Assembly (NCBI GenBank): GCA_905221605.1
Contig: CAJNDS010002581.1
Coordinates: forward strand, 102,501-166,500
DNA from: Symbiodinium natans
Lineage: Eukaryota; Sar; Dinophyceae; Suessiales; Symbiodiniaceae
Length of the DNA stretch: 64,000 nucleotides
Direction of reading: 5' to 3'
The notes under the pieces are model-generated. The model was not told the DNA's origin and searched no databases. It worked only from the letters and a program-made list of their open reading frames with translations. Below are positions 12,713 to 24,404 of the stretch, piece by piece. Both the position numbers and the translations under genes were made by a program. Within the stretch, counting starts at the first letter, position 1. Each line of letters begins with the position of its first letter.

Positions 12713-14035
12713 TTAACTGCTTGGCAGGGCACCTTTCAGGTCAGTGAAGCCGCGGATCATTCTTGAGGATTTCTTCTCTGGCAGTGAATCATCCGGCATT
12801 GGTACAGCCAGGAGTATCAGAGCTGAAATGAGCGAGCAAACCGCGCTGAAGATCCAGGGCAACACTATCGGATCTTGCACTGCTAAGTGCCCAGAAGCCA
12901 CGGGCCCAATAAGTCGTCCGATATTCAGTGCAAATTGCTGCATGGCAAAGATGCTTCCGCGGTTTGATGGGTTTGTGAACCTTGTCAGTATAGTGCCGGA
13001 GCTTCCACCGCGCAATGCCACACCAACGCGTGAGAAGCAAAGGCAGAGCACAGTCGGCCAAACACCCGGGATGATTGCCATCAGAAGACTGAAGGCTCCT
13101 CCGAGAATGGATCCCACTACCGCACAGTTTTTCAATCCAAGCCCACGTTGAACGCGGTTTGTTCCCCAAATGCTGGTAGCCAGAGTGGCAAGTGCTGCAA
13201 GCACAAACGTAAATCCAACATGGAGGGAGTCAAAGCCAAGCTTGGCATCGAGTGTGATGGCTGTCATTGAAACTACTGTTCCAAAGCTGATTCCTTGAAA
13301 GATGGACGAGAGAGCCAACACCTTCACACCGCGTGGGATATCGTCGGGAGAGCTGCCCTGTGATGCCTCCGATGCCTTTGTGTCTGTCGACTCGCGCTTG
13401 CCTTGATCTGCAGCCCAGCTGGGTGACTCGGGCAAGTAAACGAAGCACAGTCCGGCTGCGGCCAAGGAAAGGAGGCCATCTACCAACACGGGCACGCTCA
13501 ATCCAAACTTCGAGAGCCCACCACCTAAGCCTGGGCCAAAAGTCATGGCCAAGCTTGGAACAGCAGATAGTTTGGACATGTAGTCAGGGAGCACTGCCGG
13601 AGAACACACATCGCTCAGATAAACCTGGGCAGAATTGCCAACAGCCGCCCAAACTCCAGAGAAAGCTCTCCAACCCAGCAGCTCATAGTAGTTCCCAGCA
13701 CATGCCTGTCCCAAGTTCGCTATCCCAGCTCCCACCAGGGACGCAAGAAGTACCTTTCTCCTTCCAAATTTGTCTGACAACTTTCCCAGAACGGGTGCAC
13801 AAAATGCGGATGTGAAGCTCCATGAGGCATACAGATACCCAATCGCTGCGTTGCTGATATGAAAGGACCTCGCATAATATGGCAATGCCGGAGTTGAGAT
13901 TGTGGCTGCAAGTGTGTCCATGAATATTGTGATAAATACCATCCATATCGCAGCTTGTGGGACAAGAAGGCCTGTCTCAGCGTCGTAGGTACCTTGCTGA
14001 CCAGAACGTGCGGAAACTCCAGCAACTCTCTGCAT
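12713..14035 (-). CDS. Major facilitator superfamily (MFS) transporter, DHA1/TetA-like
   Basis: Twelve-helix secondary transporter of a membrane; substrate unknown. The 440-residue frame is uninterrupted from ATG (14033-14035) to TAA. Motif A between helices 2 and 3 is intact (GKLSDKFGRRKVLL, residues 84-97). A motif-C-like GPGLGG segment is in helix 5 (about 167-172), and LPESP follows helix 6 (201-205), as in the drug:H+ antiporter-1 type. Six hydrophobic segments fall at about 28-200 and six more at about 237-411, separated by a charged loop (205-235, GKRESTDTKASEAS). The soluble N-terminus is short and the tail is basic (KKSSRMIR). There is no intron although neighbouring genes have them, which would fit origin from an mRNA copy. 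TetA-like similarity does not show antibiotic transport. Confidence 0.9.
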   Translation of the reverse strand: MQRVAGVSARSGQQGTYDAETGLLVPQAAIWMVFITIFMDTLAATISTPALPYYARSFHISNAAIGYLYASWSFTSAFCAPVLGKLSDKFGRRKVLLASLVGAGIANLGQACAGNYYELLGWRAFSGVWAAVGNSAQVYLSDVCSPAVLPDYMSKLSAVPSLAMTFGPGLGGGLSKFGLSVPVLVDGLLSLAAAGLCFVYLPESPSWAADQGKRESTDTKASEASQGSSPDDIPRGVKVLALSSIFQGISFGTVVSMTAITLDAKLGFDSLHVGFTFVLAALATLATSIWGTNRVQRGLGLKNCAVVGSILGGAFSLLMAIIPGVWPTVLCLCFSRVGVALRGGSSGTILTRFTNPSNRGSIFAMQQFALNIGRLIGPVASGHLAVQDPIVLPWIFSAVCSLISALILLAVPMPDDSLPEKKSSRMIRGFTDLKGALPSS

Positions 14036-14299
14036 CTCTCTGCATGTCTTTGAGACTCAGCGCATATGATGCACATCGTGTGGCTGAAGAAAAGCAGAAT
14101 CAAGCAACAACAAAATGAGCAGCTCTGGCCAAGCTGCCTTCAGACTTCGGCACAAGTGACGACTCCATCAGCACAGAGGACAGAACTTGGGAGGAGTGTA
14201 CCTCTTCTAGCGATTCAAAGACTCGAATCTAGTGGTGCTGCGCTGCGACTTAGTGCAAATAGCCTTAGCACAGCAGCCTATAGGCACACCTAGTATCGT

Positions 14300-14680
14300 T
14301 GAGAGCGGCAACTTGAGGGTCCCAGAGGCCGAAAATGGCCGAAGCAAGAACGTGAACACTCCCAGCAACCAAGGCTGGCCGCGCATGGCCATGCTCTAGC
14401 TTTTCGGCAGATGCGCACACATGCAGGCAGCAGGTCTGGAGAATTTTCTCTCAAACTGACAAGTTGACTCACGGCTGACTCAAGTAGTTTTCTTCCACGG
14501 TCTGGCGTCATGCGTCCTCTGTAGAACCACTTGACGCGTATCGACGCATCCACGTCTCAATATCCGGAACGCCATCCTCGCTGGCAGATGAGGTTAAGCC
14601 TTCAAAGCCCGGTGCATTCTGCAAGCAAGGGAGCTGCCTCCTCTTCGTCGTCGTCGTCATCATCCACGCCAGGCCCCTTA
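14300..14680 (-). CDS. Possible exon fragments of an unidentified gene
   Basis: Two minus-strand stretches look coding but sit in different frames. One is acidic (GVDDDDDEEEAAPLLAE, about 14602-14675). The other, just downstream, reads VKWFYRGRMTPDRGRKLLES (about 14460-14535). They may be exons split by a short intron. No family is recognised, and the relation to the transporter at 12.7-14.0 kb on the same strand is unknown. Confidence 0.22.
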
Positions 14681-17600
14681 AGCTCCTTATTAACAATCAG
14701 TCCCGAGTGGCACGCGTTGGTTCACCCTTGCTTGACAGGAGACACAGCTCCCAATATCCAACACGAGGCATGATGCGCGAACGAAATGTTCGCTTAACCC
14801 ATCGACTCTGGTGGTACTAGCAACCTCCCATCCTGACCTTGCTACACGGTTCGGGAGTGGCCGCTACAGCTTTTGATGGTGTCCAGTGAAACAGCGAAGC
14901 TTGAAATTAGAGCCTCTTGTCTCAGGAGATTTGGGGGTCTTTGGCGGCCCTGGGAGCGTCATGGAGTGTCCACTGATTCCATGATTCTAGGATGTTCAGG
15001 AGGTAGACAGTTAGGAGCCTCCCCGAGGCGCAGTTGGGTTCAAACTTGATTTCGGGCTTCGCTCGACATGTGCAGTCATGGCCTGGGGCTTCAGATTTGG
15101 AGGCTTAACGCAGTGCTGGCCAACATAGAAGTCCCCTACGACCTAATAGTATGGAGTCGCATCGCGAGTGTTTCTGGCTTGTCTAATGTCTTGCTTGAAG
15201 GACGGACCCGCCAAACATAAAATCCATTTGAGTCGCATGATACCTGCATTGGGTCTTGACATAACATTGATTATTTTTGCCATCAGGAAAGCAAAGGCAA
15301 ACTTCAGGCGCGTACCGGACCGTCCAATTTCGGAAGCCCATCTGCCTAGGACAGCGAAATGCGTCAACGGCGTGGTGCCCAAACAAGAAACTCCACTTGG
15401 CGAGGATAAGCGTAGGTGGTGGACAGACAAAGATAATGGAGTACACTGCTAGCGCAGCTGCAGTGCAGTGTCAGAGAATCAGACATAGCACAGTTGCAGT
15501 GCCGAGGTCTGCAAGGCACCGTTGTCGGGGCACATTGTGGAACTCAGTCTTTGCCGGGCTGCCACGTCTGAACGGTCTGGCGGGTGGACACTCAAGTCGG
15601 AATCCTGCAGGTCAGTATGTCGAAGAAGGTAACTCAATGGATCCCTCTCTTGTCTGCCTGGTAGCCCATGGCTTCCCATCGTGCATCTATCCAGCGAGTC
15701 AGCATTTCGGACTGCGCACCAGGCCATGTGTCTGCCATGCACTGCAAGGCTGATGGTTTGCTTTGCAGCACTTCTAGTCTTGGACAGTGCCTGGGTCACC
15801 CCTTCCAACTCGCACATGTCTTCGAACCTGATCCAACACGTAATGTGCTTTCGTAGAAGTGTGTCAACCTTCAGCTGAGGCTATACAAGTCCGAGACATC
15901 CTCTGCACTTCAGGAGGAAGTTCGACCTGAACCAACGGTACTGCGAGCGCCATAAGCACTGACAAGGTCTGCTCTACGTTTGACTACGGCCAGTCCTGCA
16001 ATGCGACCAAGTCGTCGGCCCTCACATTGACTTCGAGTTCGAAGCCAAGGGGCGCAACTCAACTAAAAACTGCCAAAGCTGCAAGCCAATCAATGAAAAA
16101 AGTACTCAGGACTCTGCGCTGCAAGCTGCACGAGTGCGTACCATGCCTGACACATCCAAGGCTGCCCTACACTAAACGACCATACAAGTTGCCCAATAAA
16201 AGAAAAGAAAGGGCAACTTTTGGCTTCTATCGCGGGCACAGTATAAAAGACGTCTTTTGGCCCGCGAACAAGATTATGAAAGTAAATAGCTGGTTTCGTT
16301 CCTTTAACATTTAATTTCACGCGATCGCTCATTTCACTCGCGTCGCTCACTTGTAAATTTAACAATAGAGTTCCCTTTACGTTTCGTTCACATGGTTCAC
16401 GCGCTACATTCATTTCATTCATTTCACTTATAACCGCATTAATAATGTTCCCCTCACCGCCTTCATGTTCTTTCAGGCTTCTCCAGTAGTATTGCCATTA
16501 GGAAAGATACTAACCGTTCACACCCTTGACTCTGAGCCCCTGATATTATTATTGGTGTTCCTGAAGATGAAGGGAACAAGATGAAGAGAACGTGAGAAGG
16601 GAATCATGAGCCAGGAAACTAGACCGGCCGCGCAAACGATCAACTTCTTTGCAATTCACAGGGCAGGCAGCAGCCTGAGCAAGAGTCCGTGCTGCGTTCC
16701 CCATGCACCAAAGCTGGCTGCGGCAAGTCCACTAGCACCACCGATGGTCTGATCATGCCGATGTTGCAGTAATGCAGTCCGGCTCTAGCCTGCTGGAATT
16801 TCTGCTCTGGTGACTTGCGTGCAGAGTATGAAGGTGCATGTCGGTAAACCCTAATATGCTGCAGTCGATCCTCAAGGGATGTACTACAGCGATTTAGTAC
16901 CTGCTTGTTGGCTGGAATAGGGCGGTGTCGAGAGCAAGTCACTGGGCTGTAGGCTCTAGACATGTCGGCTATGGTTTGTCAGAGCATCAGCTTGAGACAA
17001 AGCTCAGCGGCTGCGGCTTAGCTGTGCAATCGCCACCGGCACCTGCCGTTTCTGCGCTCCTCCGTTCTCAACAAGTGCTGCTCACAAGGCCATGCATCAT
17101 TGCGCCATTGAGATGTCTACGAGTCCAGCCATGCCGAGCAAAGAAAAACACTCTCCATTACCAATAGTTTTTGCACATATTCGCAGAGTCCGGCAGAGTG
17201 TTGGGACCCTCCGGCGGTTTGCACATACGACAAGGCCTCATGGTCATCATTCACAAGCGGGCATGGATGCTCTGGTAACACAGGCATAGTCATCGTTCGG
17301 GCATGTATTCTCGGGTGACATCGTTCCGGTTGATCTGGAAATGCCAATCCAATCATCCTTCAGAAACTTCAGCACAGAATTAGCATTGCTGTTTGTGCTG
17401 CGTGGCAGCTTGGGGAACGCCTGCAGGGCCGATGGTGTGCGAGGGTGTCACCCAGAAAAACTGAAAACCGACATCATCGGCAGGAGATTCGAATAGCCGT
17501 TGGAGAGCAATCAACAATGATTCATGTAGTGCAGTCGAAAGCACCGTGAGATGTGTTTGCAAATGCGACTCAACAGCTCTGAATTCATGAGCCTCTCAGC

Positions 17601-18199
17601 CTCCTATTTTGGTGACATGACCGGTCGCACGCCAATAGCAGAGAGCACAATCCGCCAGGTTTCGCTGTCTTTCCTGCATGTGCTGGCACTCAGGTGAGCC
17701 AGACGACATTAATGAACTACGTGCTTGGCTCCTGGACGGGAGGCAACCCCTTCAGGGCAAGCTTCCATCCGTCAGAAGACAACACCTGAACAAAACATTA
17801 ACAGACTTGACCTTCATCGTCAGCGCACACCCCGAGAGATCCTGAGAAGATCTGAGAGGGCTCAGATGCGGCCTTTCCACGCTAAGAGTATACAATGATC
17901 ACAATGCTGAGCTGATCCTTGACTTCAGCTGTTATCAGCGTTTCAGACGACAGATATTCAGAGCTGCAGGATTGCACTCACCGTGACGGTGACGTAGAAC
18001 AGGAAGAGACAAAGACTTGTGCAAAGGCTCCTGCATGGACACCATACTCATCCATCATTATGCAATCACTTTCGCTGCTCAGCGACTCGTAATCCGGGAT
18101 CGGCCGTGCCTTGTTGCGCTTTGCGGGAACTCGCTGTTTCGTGTTCAAAGCAGGCAATCGCCTTGGATCGTTGTAGTGGCGGCTCTCTGGCAGCGACCG
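14681..18199. other. Long stretch without a supportable gene
   Basis: Frames here are short on both strands and none has motifs or consistent splice phase. Nothing repetitive of note was seen. Confidence 0.45.
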
Positions 18200-18884
18200 T
18201 ACTCAGGTGCTTTGCCCGCCCTATCGACAAGCCTACTCCCCGCAACAAGGCCCGCGCACAGTCAATTCCTCTGGCTGTTGTCGTGATGTCTTCGGCACTT
18301 TGAGCGCGGCCAACATCGCCTCCTCTTCTGTCTCGACGACCTGCCCAGGGCTGCTCTCCAACAAAAAAACAATAGCGAAGCACGAAGTGGCCCCAGAAGG
18401 ACTGTGAAGTGGCATGTGGCATCATCGGCATCTGTGCCTGCCGGTGATGTCTGTGACGATATCTGTGCACATGGTGATGTTCCATGACCAAGGGGAGGCC
18501 TGGGTTGGACAAGGCCTGTCCTCGCTTCTTGTGCCTCGTGCCGAGGTGGGCTGGCTGGGCTGGCTGCGCTGGCTGTGCTGACAGCTCACTGAGCTCACGC
18601 AACTCGCGCAACAAATCCAACGCAGATCTGTAGCCGCCGCTGCCGCTGCCCCCACAAGGCTCGACTCGCTCCACTTGTTTTCGAGCTTCTCTCGGCTCTC
18701 GCACGTCTCGCACCACCCAGCTGGCAGTATGGAAGCTCGCACCTCCGCGCGACGTAACAATGCTCGCAATGCTTTCATCGCTTTCCTGCTTAAGTTCACA
18801 TCTCTCTGGCTTCTTTGCATCCGTCTCATCCTTCTTCATGGCTGCCTCTGCATCCCGTAGGTTGGCTTCTGCATCTTGTGGCAT
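18200..18884 (-). CDS. Hypothetical charged protein, at least two exons
   Basis: No family recognised. The first exon starts at an ATG (18882-18884) with MPQDAEANLRDAEAAMKKDE and continues with KKPERCELKQESDESIAS and VRDVREPREARKQ, rich in charged residues and likely helical. The same frame stays open much further but becomes His/Arg-rich low complexity (HHHVHRYRHRHH, near 18470), which is probably intron. A better second exon lies at about 18350 down to 18250, in another frame. It follows a T-rich tract and the acceptor CTGGGCAG and reads VVETEEEAMLAALKVPKTSR, then QQPEELTV. Phase-0 GT donors such as CGAGAC|GTGCGA would join the two. Exact donor and 3' end are uncertain. Confidence 0.35.
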
Positions 18885-20155
18885 CCGAGGTGTCAAGGAA
18901 AGACAAGCTGATTCCTATCAGGCAGCAATGCTGCAGCAAGTGTGTCTTCTGTTTCACAGCTCGGTGAAAGATGCAGTGCAGCCAGGTTGCCCCATTGGTT
19001 GCATTGGAATCAAACCTGCAGCGAACTCGAGAGCATGAATGCCAAGGCAACGCCAAGGCAAGGCCAATGCAAGGACGCCGTATGAACCGCATTACACCGT
19101 GGGAAAACCTGGTATCAGTCAGTATCTACAGTACAGAGCATCTTGTCGTCTAGTGACCAACATTGCTTGCCAGGAGAATCTTGCAAAGCGATTAGGAAGA
19201 CAGAGCGTGCAAACGGTGACGGAAACTGATAAACAGACAGTCAGATGGCAAGACAATCGGTAAGATGCTTAGATTTACCTTCCACATCTCATGAGAAAGC
19301 AAGGCGCGTTTCTGAGGCCGAAACGTCGCTCTGTGGGGTGCTTGGGAGCATCGCGTGATGTATCCGTTCGTGCGAGAAAACCGGATGCCAAAAGAACTGG
19401 GCGGCCCAAAAGGCAGTGTGCAAGTGCCAGCTCCGATTGTCTGATTGCCCGACTGTCTGCCACACGTAAACGCAATCATGCGGGACCTCGTTCTGAAACG
19501 AATGTGACCACAAACTCTGGCCATGCAACAGCAATACACACAACGCAAAATCAACATACCGAAACAGATCGAACACACACACACAACCCAATCCAAATTG
19601 AATAACAAAAATGCAAGCAAGAAGCAGTAGGGCCAAACGAAAAAACACCTTTGTGCCGCGCCAACGCGAGACGGAGCATGTCGAGTTCGGGTGCGATGTC
19701 TTGCGACTACAACTCCAAGTAGCAAAATATACTCGTTAGCAAATAGAAGCAGATGGAAGCAGTCTAGCATGCATCGGCCCCAAGATTGATGGATGAAAGA
19801 GCGCTCTTCCACTGCTCTTCCATCGCTTCCGCTGAAGTTCATGCAACAACATGTGCGCAGTATTGAGCAGGGTGGGAATCAGGCACCGCCGTCTTACGAG
19901 AGACTTTTGTGCGAACGATGTGCCGCGAAGAGTACAATGACTAGAGTGGCAGCGTGCAGCGGAATGCAGCTCTGGATGCTTTCAAAAATCCCACAGCTAC
20001 CTGCAGCTACCCAGCAGCTACCTGAAGTCCCTGCCTTGATGGAAATTCAATGAAGTTCTGTTCTTGACAATCTTCGGCACCTGTATTCGAAGGCCACAGG
20101 TTTTCATGTTCACTTCTTTCCACGCATGTTCCATGCATCTTCACACCAGCCCCAA
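18885..20155. other. Non-coding stretch
   Basis: One 216-codon minus frame (19192-19842) runs through here, but its cysteine/phenylalanine-rich mix and lack of motifs look like chance. A short CA run is near 19575-19583. Confidence 0.4.
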
Positions 20156-20376
20156 TCAGTCCGAAGTACTTTCAACTGCAGGCTGCGTGACGTGGAGCTC
20201 GTTCGACAAGCCGCAATCCTTCTTCAAAGCCGGCCTTGGTTCAGGAAGTCGATTAAGAGCAAGATTCAGCTGGCGACAGTAGGTTCCGATCGTTTCGTCG
20301 AAGCGCCAAGGGCAGCCGTGCCATGTTTGCCTCACATACTCGAAATTCATGACAACTGCACCATCTTTGCCTGCAG
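20156..20376 (-). CDS. Possible exon of an unidentified gene
   Basis: After a CTGCAG|G acceptor (about 20377) the minus strand reads KDGAVV, then MNFEYVRQTWHGCPWRFDE, TIGTYCRQLNLALNRLPEP and RPALKKDCGLSNELH before a stop. Composition looks coding, but no family is recognised. It lies downstream of the RING-CH gene on the same strand and could be a separate gene or a later exon. Confidence 0.25.
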
Positions 20377-20844
20377 GACCGCCCCGCCTGCACTTGGAGT
20401 CGTTGTTCCAAGTCTTCCCGTGAAGAATCCTGCCAGGAGGCGAGACAGCAACAGTTGCAAGGATCGCCTGCAAAGGCCTTGACAACTAGCTTGTTCTCTG
20501 TTGTCTCTGCTTGACAGCTTTCTCTGCATTGTGGGATAGAAAAGCAAAGCGTAGCACGGTCGTGCAATCGAGCACGCGAGGAGGAGGAGGAGGAGGGGGT
20601 CGGGCTGGGCTCACAACAACCGGCAATGAGGATGCTAATAGCATCGACTGGCGTATGGTCTGCGAGCCATGACGCGCTGCTTTTTCAACCGGAGCAGGTG
20701 CCAGGCCAAGTCATACGGGGTGGGTTACTTCTGATATTGGCATAAGCTGCACAAAGGCGCTGAATCCTGCTGTCGTTGGAACGCGCTGCCATGGAAAGGA
20801 AGCGCAGACATCACAGTGGGCAGCGCATGCAGCCGCATCATATC

Positions 20845-23129
20845 TTATGCTGCCCTGTCCACGGTTTGGCCAATGGACAGAACGAATGTTGAGTTGCGTC
20901 TTTGCCAACGCCTGTAACCAGCCTGACAGCGAGTCCAATTCACTGAACAAGCTAGAGCCATCAAAAGCGCTAGCCAAACCACAGCAGCTGAGGTGATTGA
21001 TGTGAGCTCCGGCTCAGGCCGGAGTTCTCGCAAAGCTAGTCCTGAGGCTTCTCCGGCCACGAGAAGAGAGCACCACCACAGCGGGCCCTGCAACAGCAAG
21101 GAACCAACACCATTGCGACCATTCCTGACTAATGGCGGAGGCTCCACAGCTGCGCGTTGCAGGGCGCGAAGCGCCAGCAACAAGAGAAAGAGCGTAACCC
21201 ACTTCTGCTGAACAGCCAAGCTGAAGGCCTCCAATGCAACAAGGACTGCGTAAAACCAAGTGTTTCCAGGGCGCCACGGAGTCTCCCCCAGGGGGCTCTC
21301 TCCAAGGCCTTCCAGTTGAGTCGCCACGTTTGGTCCGTCTGGTCCGTTTCCGTTTGGTCCATCCCGGGTTACCCGGGTCCGGGCCATCCGGGACCGGTCC
21401 AGCACATTCAAAATCCCGCGACAGCAATGACAGGAACCCAAACTCTGCAAACTCTGCAACCTTGCCATACTCGCCCGAAGCATTCTTTCCAACAGCCCCG
21501 CGGCCATGATGAAACTGTGAACAACGAAGAGAACCAGCGTCGGCTTTCGGGAGTACAGCGCTAGCGGGCACGCAATGAGAGCAAGCAACAGGTGCAGAGG
21601 ACCATGTCTCGGATTGCACAAGCTGCGCCTACTCTGCCATGCTCGGTCTGCCAGCTCCAGCACCTCGGTTCATTCGCTTCATATGGTTCATATCGCCCTC
21701 GTTTGCACTGTATTACCGAGTGAAAGCATGCGAAAGCTAACTGTCTTTCTGTTGCAACTGGCCCTGCCATCACGTTACATCTAGCCGTGGTGTCCCTAAA
21801 TGTGAAGCATGATTAGCATGATGTGGCTTTACATGCTATGCCCCGCTATGCAGTATGACGTCGAAATTTCCAGTGTTGCTCCATCAGCACAGGATCCCTG
21901 CCCACGTGCTCAGCCCTTTCAAGGAGCTTGACTGCGTAATCACGCAGTAGTTCATTCGACAGGTACGCATCGGTACGCTGATGACAACCTTCCGTGTATT
22001 CCGTGATGTTCCATGTCTGTGGTGTACAGTAGATCACAGTAGCACTGTTTGAGCAGCCTTGGGCCCTGCATTGCGCTGGTGCGGCTATTCTCGGCGAACC
22101 AGGAAAGGGAAACGACAGGACAACCAATGCAGAAGCTGGGCATATATGAGCATTCTGCGACCTTCTGAGCCGCATAGGAACAACAAGATCAATAAGTTGA
22201 AGCCGGTGTATATACTCATTGCAAGAAGCACTGGGATGTTAAAGCTGAAGCCAGGCAACCAAAAACAGTGGGGCACTGACCAAGCAGCCCAACATGAGAG
22301 CTGCCTCCTTGCAGCAGTCGGAAGGTTTGTACCATAAAAGCAGCTGCAAGAGCGGCATGAGGGCCACGAGGCAGACAGGCAGGAAGTAGCTGAAGGGCAG
22401 GTCTCCGTAGACCCAGCGGCCGCCGAGCAAAATCACAGTGGCCAGAAGCTCTGCAACATGACGTGCCAATCTCCACGTGTCTGTGGTGAAAACCAAAGAT
22501 CCCAAAGGATTCTGAGGCGCAGGTCGGCTGGGCGGCAAGGATGCCAGCAGTACTGCAAGCGTGTGAAACAAGAAAACTGCCAGGAGTATGACTGCAACGT
22601 TCGCCGAGAGCCATTGCAGACTAAAGACATGCGGGCATTTGGTCATCGGCTGTCTGCAGAAGTGCACCAGCAGCGTGCCCAGAGCGATGAAGCGTAAAGC
22701 CTCACCGACAGTAAGCAGGAGCTGATGGCCGAAGCACCGCGTCACCTGCCGCATCAAGACGCGAGGGCCGGGTGCGCAGTCCTGACCTCCATACCTAGGT
22801 CTTGGTCTTTTAGTGAAAAGATGCCAAGGAAAATTGAAATAGCCCGGAACGCAAAGAGTGCAAAAAAGCCTAGTATGGGACGGGTGCACTCTTATTGCTG
22901 CCGAAGGCGCGGGGTGCGGCAGACGGGGCAGGTGGGAAAGGCCTCGGAGGCCTCACCGGTCTCAGCAGCGCCGCCGTTGGGACTTCGGAGGCTCCCGCTT
23001 CGGTGGTGCCGGATCCAGGCTTCCACGCACTTCGCATGGACGCCGGCCATGGAGCCCCGGCACCGACACGGCCGAACCAAGGGCTCGTTCCCCACGTCGC
23101 GGCAAATCCAGCACTCCAGCAACGCTGTC
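20845..23129 (-). CDS. RING-CH (MARCH-like) E3 ubiquitin ligase, polytopic, five exons
   Basis: Likely membrane-bound ubiquitin ligase. Exon 1 (about 23129-22902) carries a RING-CH domain: CWIC, then CRCRG, GVHAKCVEAW and CPVC. This gives the C4HC3 order C-x2-C-x11-C-x-C-x7-H-x2-C-x32-C-x2-C with the Trp after the fourth ligand pair typical of MARCH proteins. Proposed introns are 22795-22901 (GC-AG), 22245-22332 (GT-AG) and 22066-22124 (GT-AG); all three are phase 2 and join the frames exactly. Exon 2 has about four hydrophobic helices (ANVAVILLAVFLFHTLAVLL is the clearest). Exon 3 adds IPVLLAMSIYTGFNLLILLF. Exon 4 is soluble (LSNELLRDYAVKLLERAEHV). Exon 5 (about 21665-20845) adds some six more helices. 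The exon 4-5 junction is the weakest. The start codon and any exon before the RING were not found; a stop precedes exon 1 in frame. Confidence 0.75.
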
Positions 23130-23142
23130 CTTGCAGGGCTAT

Positions 23143-24404
23143 GCAGGGCTCAAAGGCATGCTATGGCTCAAAAAAAAGCCAAATACTTAAGATATACAAG
23201 AATGTCACAGTATGTCTCATCACGACTCACTGCTTTGCAACATTTTGCGCTGCGCGCATCCGCATCAGTCCTGGATTCCCACATCCTCTCCGACAAAGAG
23301 TAGCTGCATCAACAGACGGTTTCAAAGGTTTTGAGCCCAATCTGCTATGCAACGACAAACGATTTTCCAGAACTAACTAATAACTAACAATATCAAATGT
23401 TGGATGTATGCGTGTATCTATATGTACATATCGCGTAGGGTTTTGCAACAAACTATAACTGGAGTGCCTAAGCTCGACCTGCCATTAAAGCTGCTGCTGC
23501 TTTCGCGCAGAGACATCAACCGTCTTGTTCAATCCCAGCTTGCGGGTACCCCCCTTTGAAGCAGCTCACGCAAAGGCTCACGCACGCTCAAAACTCAAGA
23601 ATCGGGTCCCTTTGTTGAGGACATTGCATGGGCTTGGGCGGCTTGCCATCTTGCCAGCCTCTTGATGCTTGCCATTTGGCACGTCGCCGTCGCCATGCAA
23701 GTTTTGGCAAGCATCACGGGCAGCCTCGGACATGTTAAATCACACTCGGAGGCTTCAACAAATCGTGCGTGACTCCGCAGCATGTCGCAACGCCGGAAAC
23801 GAAAAGAGTCTGGAACATTTTGGAACCCGGCTCCGCCATCTCCGCTCTGTCATCTCGCGCGAGCGCCGGGAGGGGCGCGAAAGCCTCTTCAAGTACTACC
23901 AAGTACTTTCCTTTAGAGGAACTGAAATGGTAGCTTCGGCTACAATTTGAGTATCAGTCAAATCACACGACAAGAAAGCGACGCCGGAAGATGTCGTTCT
24001 GCTGACCTTGCCTCTGTCCATGGCTCTCGCATGCTAGCCAACAGCTGAGCCAAACTCTACCTACCTTGAACAATAGGAACGAACGCCGTGCCCATGCTTG
24101 TCTGGTAACGTCTTTTGACTCTTCGGACTTGCCTATAGCTCTAACTCTTGCAGCAGCAAAGCGAACGTGTTTTTGGCCGCCGAGACATGTTGGCACACAG
24201 CCACGCTTCAGCTTCGCCTTGAAAATCGGGGTGAGCTCCTCTTGCGACTCACAGGGCTCGCCGCCCTCTGCGAGGACTCTTCACTGTCCTGAACAGTCAC
24301 AACATTTCACAACCGTTCACATGAAAGGCAGGGACCAGATGTCCCGAATTTACTTCGCGATCGGCGAGCCTCTGATGCCTCCTTGTGTGCAGGCCTACCT
24401 GCTG
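23143..24404. other. Non-coding stretch
   Basis: Upstream side of the RING-CH gene. AT-richer sequence near 23370-23460. No convincing exon or repeat. Confidence 0.4.

Noticed and set aside
19192-19842. 216-codon minus-strand open frame
   Set aside because: Composition is rich in Cys, Phe and Arg with no motif or repeat. A frame of this length is close to chance for 64 kb, and a plus-strand frame overlaps it.
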